A stretch of DNA of 64,000 bases from Ceratopteris richardii. Its lineage: Eukaryota > Streptophyta > Polypodiopsida > Polypodiales > Pteridaceae. The position numbers and the translations under genes were made by a program. Shown piece after piece: positions 61,485 to 64,000 of the stretch. The DNA is taken from the NCBI GenBank assembly GCA_020310875.1, contig CM035416.1, positions 78,083,531-78,147,530 on the forward strand, written 5' to 3'. The notes under the pieces are model-generated. The model did not search any database. It had not been told where the DNA came from and worked only from the letters and a program-made list of their open reading frames with translations. The stretch's first letter is position 1. Every line of letters starts with the position of its first letter.

Positions 61485-62363
61485 GATTTCAGTGAGGGAG
61501 ATGAGGGACACACATGCCTCCCCATCACTTACAGAGGTTACACCACTAAAACCATTTTAGACTCAAGAGCAGGAGTAGGAATCGCTACCAAGGAAATTTG
61601 GGAAAAATGGGGAAAACCAGCTTTAAGACCAACACGGATGAAGATTCAAATGGTAGACAGACACACTGAACGACCCCTAGGATTATTGGAAAAAGCAACC
61701 TTTACTACCTGCGGGGTTGAATTCGAGCACACCTTAGCAATCTGCCAATTTGAAAAGGCTAGCAATTATGAGATGATACTTGGAAGACCTTTCATGATAC
61801 AACTTAAGGTAGTGCAAGACTGGGGAAAGGACGTTGTATACTTGCAGCATGAAGGAACCATGACCAGGATAAATATCCATACCTATACGTATCAAGATGT
61901 TCCCCCCTTGCAATGGAATCTAATTCATAAGGAGGAAGACGATCAATCGATTCACAACATAGGTTCAAGTGACCAAACATGGATTAACGAAGACACTCAT
62001 CTATGGATATGCCAAGAAGCTAAAAAGGAAGAAGAAAGGAAGAAAGGATGGCAGCAAAGGCAGGGAGTTGCTAGATCTGTACAAGATCTAGCATACATGC
62101 CCCAAATATTCCTAGATGAAGAATTTGAACCTCATGGTTGGATGGAGATTTTAGCTACTCTGGATGTATGTGTAAATGAAGAGATAATAACCATGAATGA
62201 ATTCATTGACAAGGAAGGATATGATGTAAGTTTATACGTGATTTTTCTCCAAGAAGCCAAAGAAGGAGAAGTAATTGAAAAGGAATGGAAGGAGGATTAT
62301 GAGAGCATTGAAATGGAGTATGAACAAATTGAGGCAGAAAGCAAAAATCAAAGATTGTCATAA
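61485..62363 (+). pseudogene. Gypsy protease region (H2)
   Basis: The retropepsin-like motif reads ILDSRAGVGIAT (about 61557-61592), in which the Gly of the catalytic DSGA is Arg. Next come the protease flap-side motifs EMILGRPFM (about 61770) and WGKDVVYLQHEG, then an acidic linker. The frame shifts at about 62350 in a run of A, passing into the RT frame. Confidence 0.78.
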
Positions 62364-62371
62364 CTAATGGG

Positions 62372-63625
62372 TTGAATCAAGGAATGACACGAGGAGAAGA
62401 ACTTGAACTAGATAAAGAAAACAAAGAGGGAGAAAACAAGCCTCAAAATCAATTCGAAGTACCTGCCCACTTCAAGAAATATGAGGTAGAAGAGAGGAAG
62501 ATTGCTATCCAAATGACAAAATGGAAAGCACAACCTGGAATAGCATATGACAACAAAGAACAGACCAAGAAAATAGTAGTAGCTTTGGAGGAAAGAGAAG
62601 AGTGCTGTACTTTTATAGGACAGGATGTCTCAATGGAGGAAGAACAAGAATTAATACGACTCATAAGAGAATATAGGGACGTCTTTGCTTGGACATATAA
62701 GGATTTAAAAGGAGTAGATCCCTCTATTTGTGCCCATAGAATCCCTATGACATCAGAAGCTAAACCTTCCAAACAAAGACCATACACATATAATGATGTT
62801 TACTCAGCAAAAATTAAGGAAGAGATAGATAAGTTGTTGGATGCAGGCTTCATTTATGAGATCGAACACACGGAATGGGTATCACCTTTAGTGGTCATGC
62901 CGAAAAAGAATGGCAAGTTAAGGGTATGCATTAATTTGAAAAAAGTAAATGTTGCCACCATACGGGATAGTTACCCATTACCTATCACCGATCATATTTT
63001 GGAAAGGGTTGCAAGAAAAGAAGTCTATAGTTTTCTGGACGGCTTTTCAGGGTATAATCAGGTAGCAATTGCTCCTGAGGACCAACATAAGACAACTTTT
63101 GCAACTGAATGGGGAGTGTATGCATTTAGGGTTATGCCTTTTGGTCTAACCAATGCCCCAGCCACTTTTCAAAGGTCGATGTGTCACGTGTTCAAGGAAT
63201 TCTTAAGGAAGAGCATGGAGGTATACTTGGAAGCATCCACTGAACAAACACATCTCATTCAATTGAAGGAAAAGTCACAAATCAGCATAAAGGAAGCTTC
63301 AATCACACATAAAGATGCGGTGCCACCCATAAAAGAAGAAATACAAACATACGTAGAAAAACAAAGGTGTTTACAACAAAATATGGAACAAATTGTGATT
63401 GAGATCCTTGATGACACACCACAAGGTAAGACAGTAAGAAAGGAGGCTGAGCCACAGATACAACTTCATATTCGACATCCCCACAATACAACATTGCATG
63501 TGGCACAAGGAAAAGATGTTACCACAGGTGAAGAACCTAGCATCCCGACAACACGGTTAAATGTCGATGTTACTCCACTAAAACCAATAGTCAAACAAAT
63601 GATACAAACGGCCATGGACACGTAA
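62372..63625 (+). pseudogene. Gypsy RT N-terminal half fused to unfamiliar tail (H2)
   Basis: A 417-codon open frame. Residues about 95-285 are a gypsy reverse transcriptase up to the palm: WVSPLVVMPKKNGKLRVCIN, SFLDGFSGYNQVAIAPED (first catalytic Asp present), and FGLTNAPATFQRSMCHVF. At MEVYL, exactly where YLDD should complete the active site, the sequence switches to EASTEQTHLIQLKEKSQIS and continues in frame for about 130 residues to a TAA at 63623. The tail is hydrophilic and has no motif I know. RT activity is impossible without the second and third Asp. The tail might come from elsewhere in the same polyprotein after an in-frame deletion. Confidence 0.78.
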
Positions 63626-63676
63626 CAACAAATGATGGAAACAGACACAGATTATGATAAAGCTATGCAAGAAAAG

Positions 63677-64000
63677 ATTTGAAGGAACAATTGATTTTTG
63701 CTGATGAAGTTATACGAGATAGTTCACTTGTGCAGATCGTTCTGAATGGTGTTCCTGACTCATCTCAGAGTTTTGCTTCTACTCTTCATTTGATGATGAA
63801 AGGCAATCCAAATGCATTGTCGTTTGAGGAGTTAGTCTCTGTTCTGTTGCAAGAAGACCAGTCTAGGTAGAACATGTATATTATGCATGTTGCGAATCAA
63901 GCTTTCCTGGCTAGTCAGAAGGGCAAAGGTAAATGGAGCTCTTCTAGTAGTAAGCAGAAATCTACAAATGCTGCACATTCGAAGAAGGAAGACAAAGATG
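63677..64000 (+). pseudogene. Family B gag fragment (B4), 5'-truncated
   Basis: Begins abruptly in mid gag (DLKEQLIFADEVIRDSSLVQ) and runs off the window end before the zinc knuckle. It keeps EDQS (CAG at 63859) where B1/B2 have a TAG, then has a TAG 9 bases later. No LTR is visible on the left, so it was truncated or fused to gypsy sequence. Confidence 0.88.

Overview
This is a stretch of plant nuclear genome made almost entirely of transposable elements. I infer a land plant, most likely a fern. The main reason is the one long intronless host gene, a PLS-type pentatricopeptide repeat (PPR) protein with a regular L-S-P triplet style that I associate with fern genomes; the dense nests of Ty1/copia and Ty3/gypsy elements and the plant-type hAT transposon fit. 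The species cannot be fixed from the sequence alone. I see no rRNA, tRNA, CRISPR array, bacterial operon or organelle gene.

Layout. 1-5214: a chimera of two copia families, here called A and B (A gag fused to a B gag-pol that ends in a B LTR). 5215-8437: a decayed copia element C. 8437-19431: a nest in which a minus-strand copia element D is split by a complete plus-strand A element (8998-17346, 5-bp target duplication AATCC), which itself carries a second copy of the A/B chimera (10134-14838 matches 1-5214). 19432-24086: a B LTR scrap and copia element E. 24087-26715: a second minus-strand D copy. 26716-27490: a minus-strand gypsy scrap. 27491-32626: non-repetitive sequence that holds four phase-compatible exons of an unrecognised minus-strand gene (28006-28911), followed upstream by a 190-bp tandem duplication that copies one exon start. 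32627-41778: a third B element, split by a 5.18-kb hAT transposon (34653-39832) with an 8-bp target duplication, terminal inverted repeats, DUF659-type transposase remnants and three (GA)n arrays. 42743-45901: the intact PPR gene. 46558-50797: a minus-strand A element. 50798-54352: AT-rich sequence with no gene I can support. 54353-63625: Athila/Tat-like gypsy material with two LTRs of about 885 bp, a 40-bp hairpin-forming minisatellite in the leader, and fairly open gag-protease-RT frames. 63677-64000: a 5'-truncated B gag running off the window.

How it fits together. The probable host genes are the PPR gene (organellar RNA binding expected from its family) and the 3' end of the spliced minus-strand gene. 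The rest is selfish DNA, and its insertion order can be read from target duplications. Premature stops in several families fall mostly at glutamine positions as TAG, which fits C-to-T decay at CAG (CHG) sites of methylated DNA. No clearly new biological system emerged. The best leads are the unrecognised spliced gene, the exon-start duplication beside it, the hairpin minisatellite leader, the truncated gypsy RT fused in frame to an unfamiliar tail, and the twice-present chimeric A/B element.
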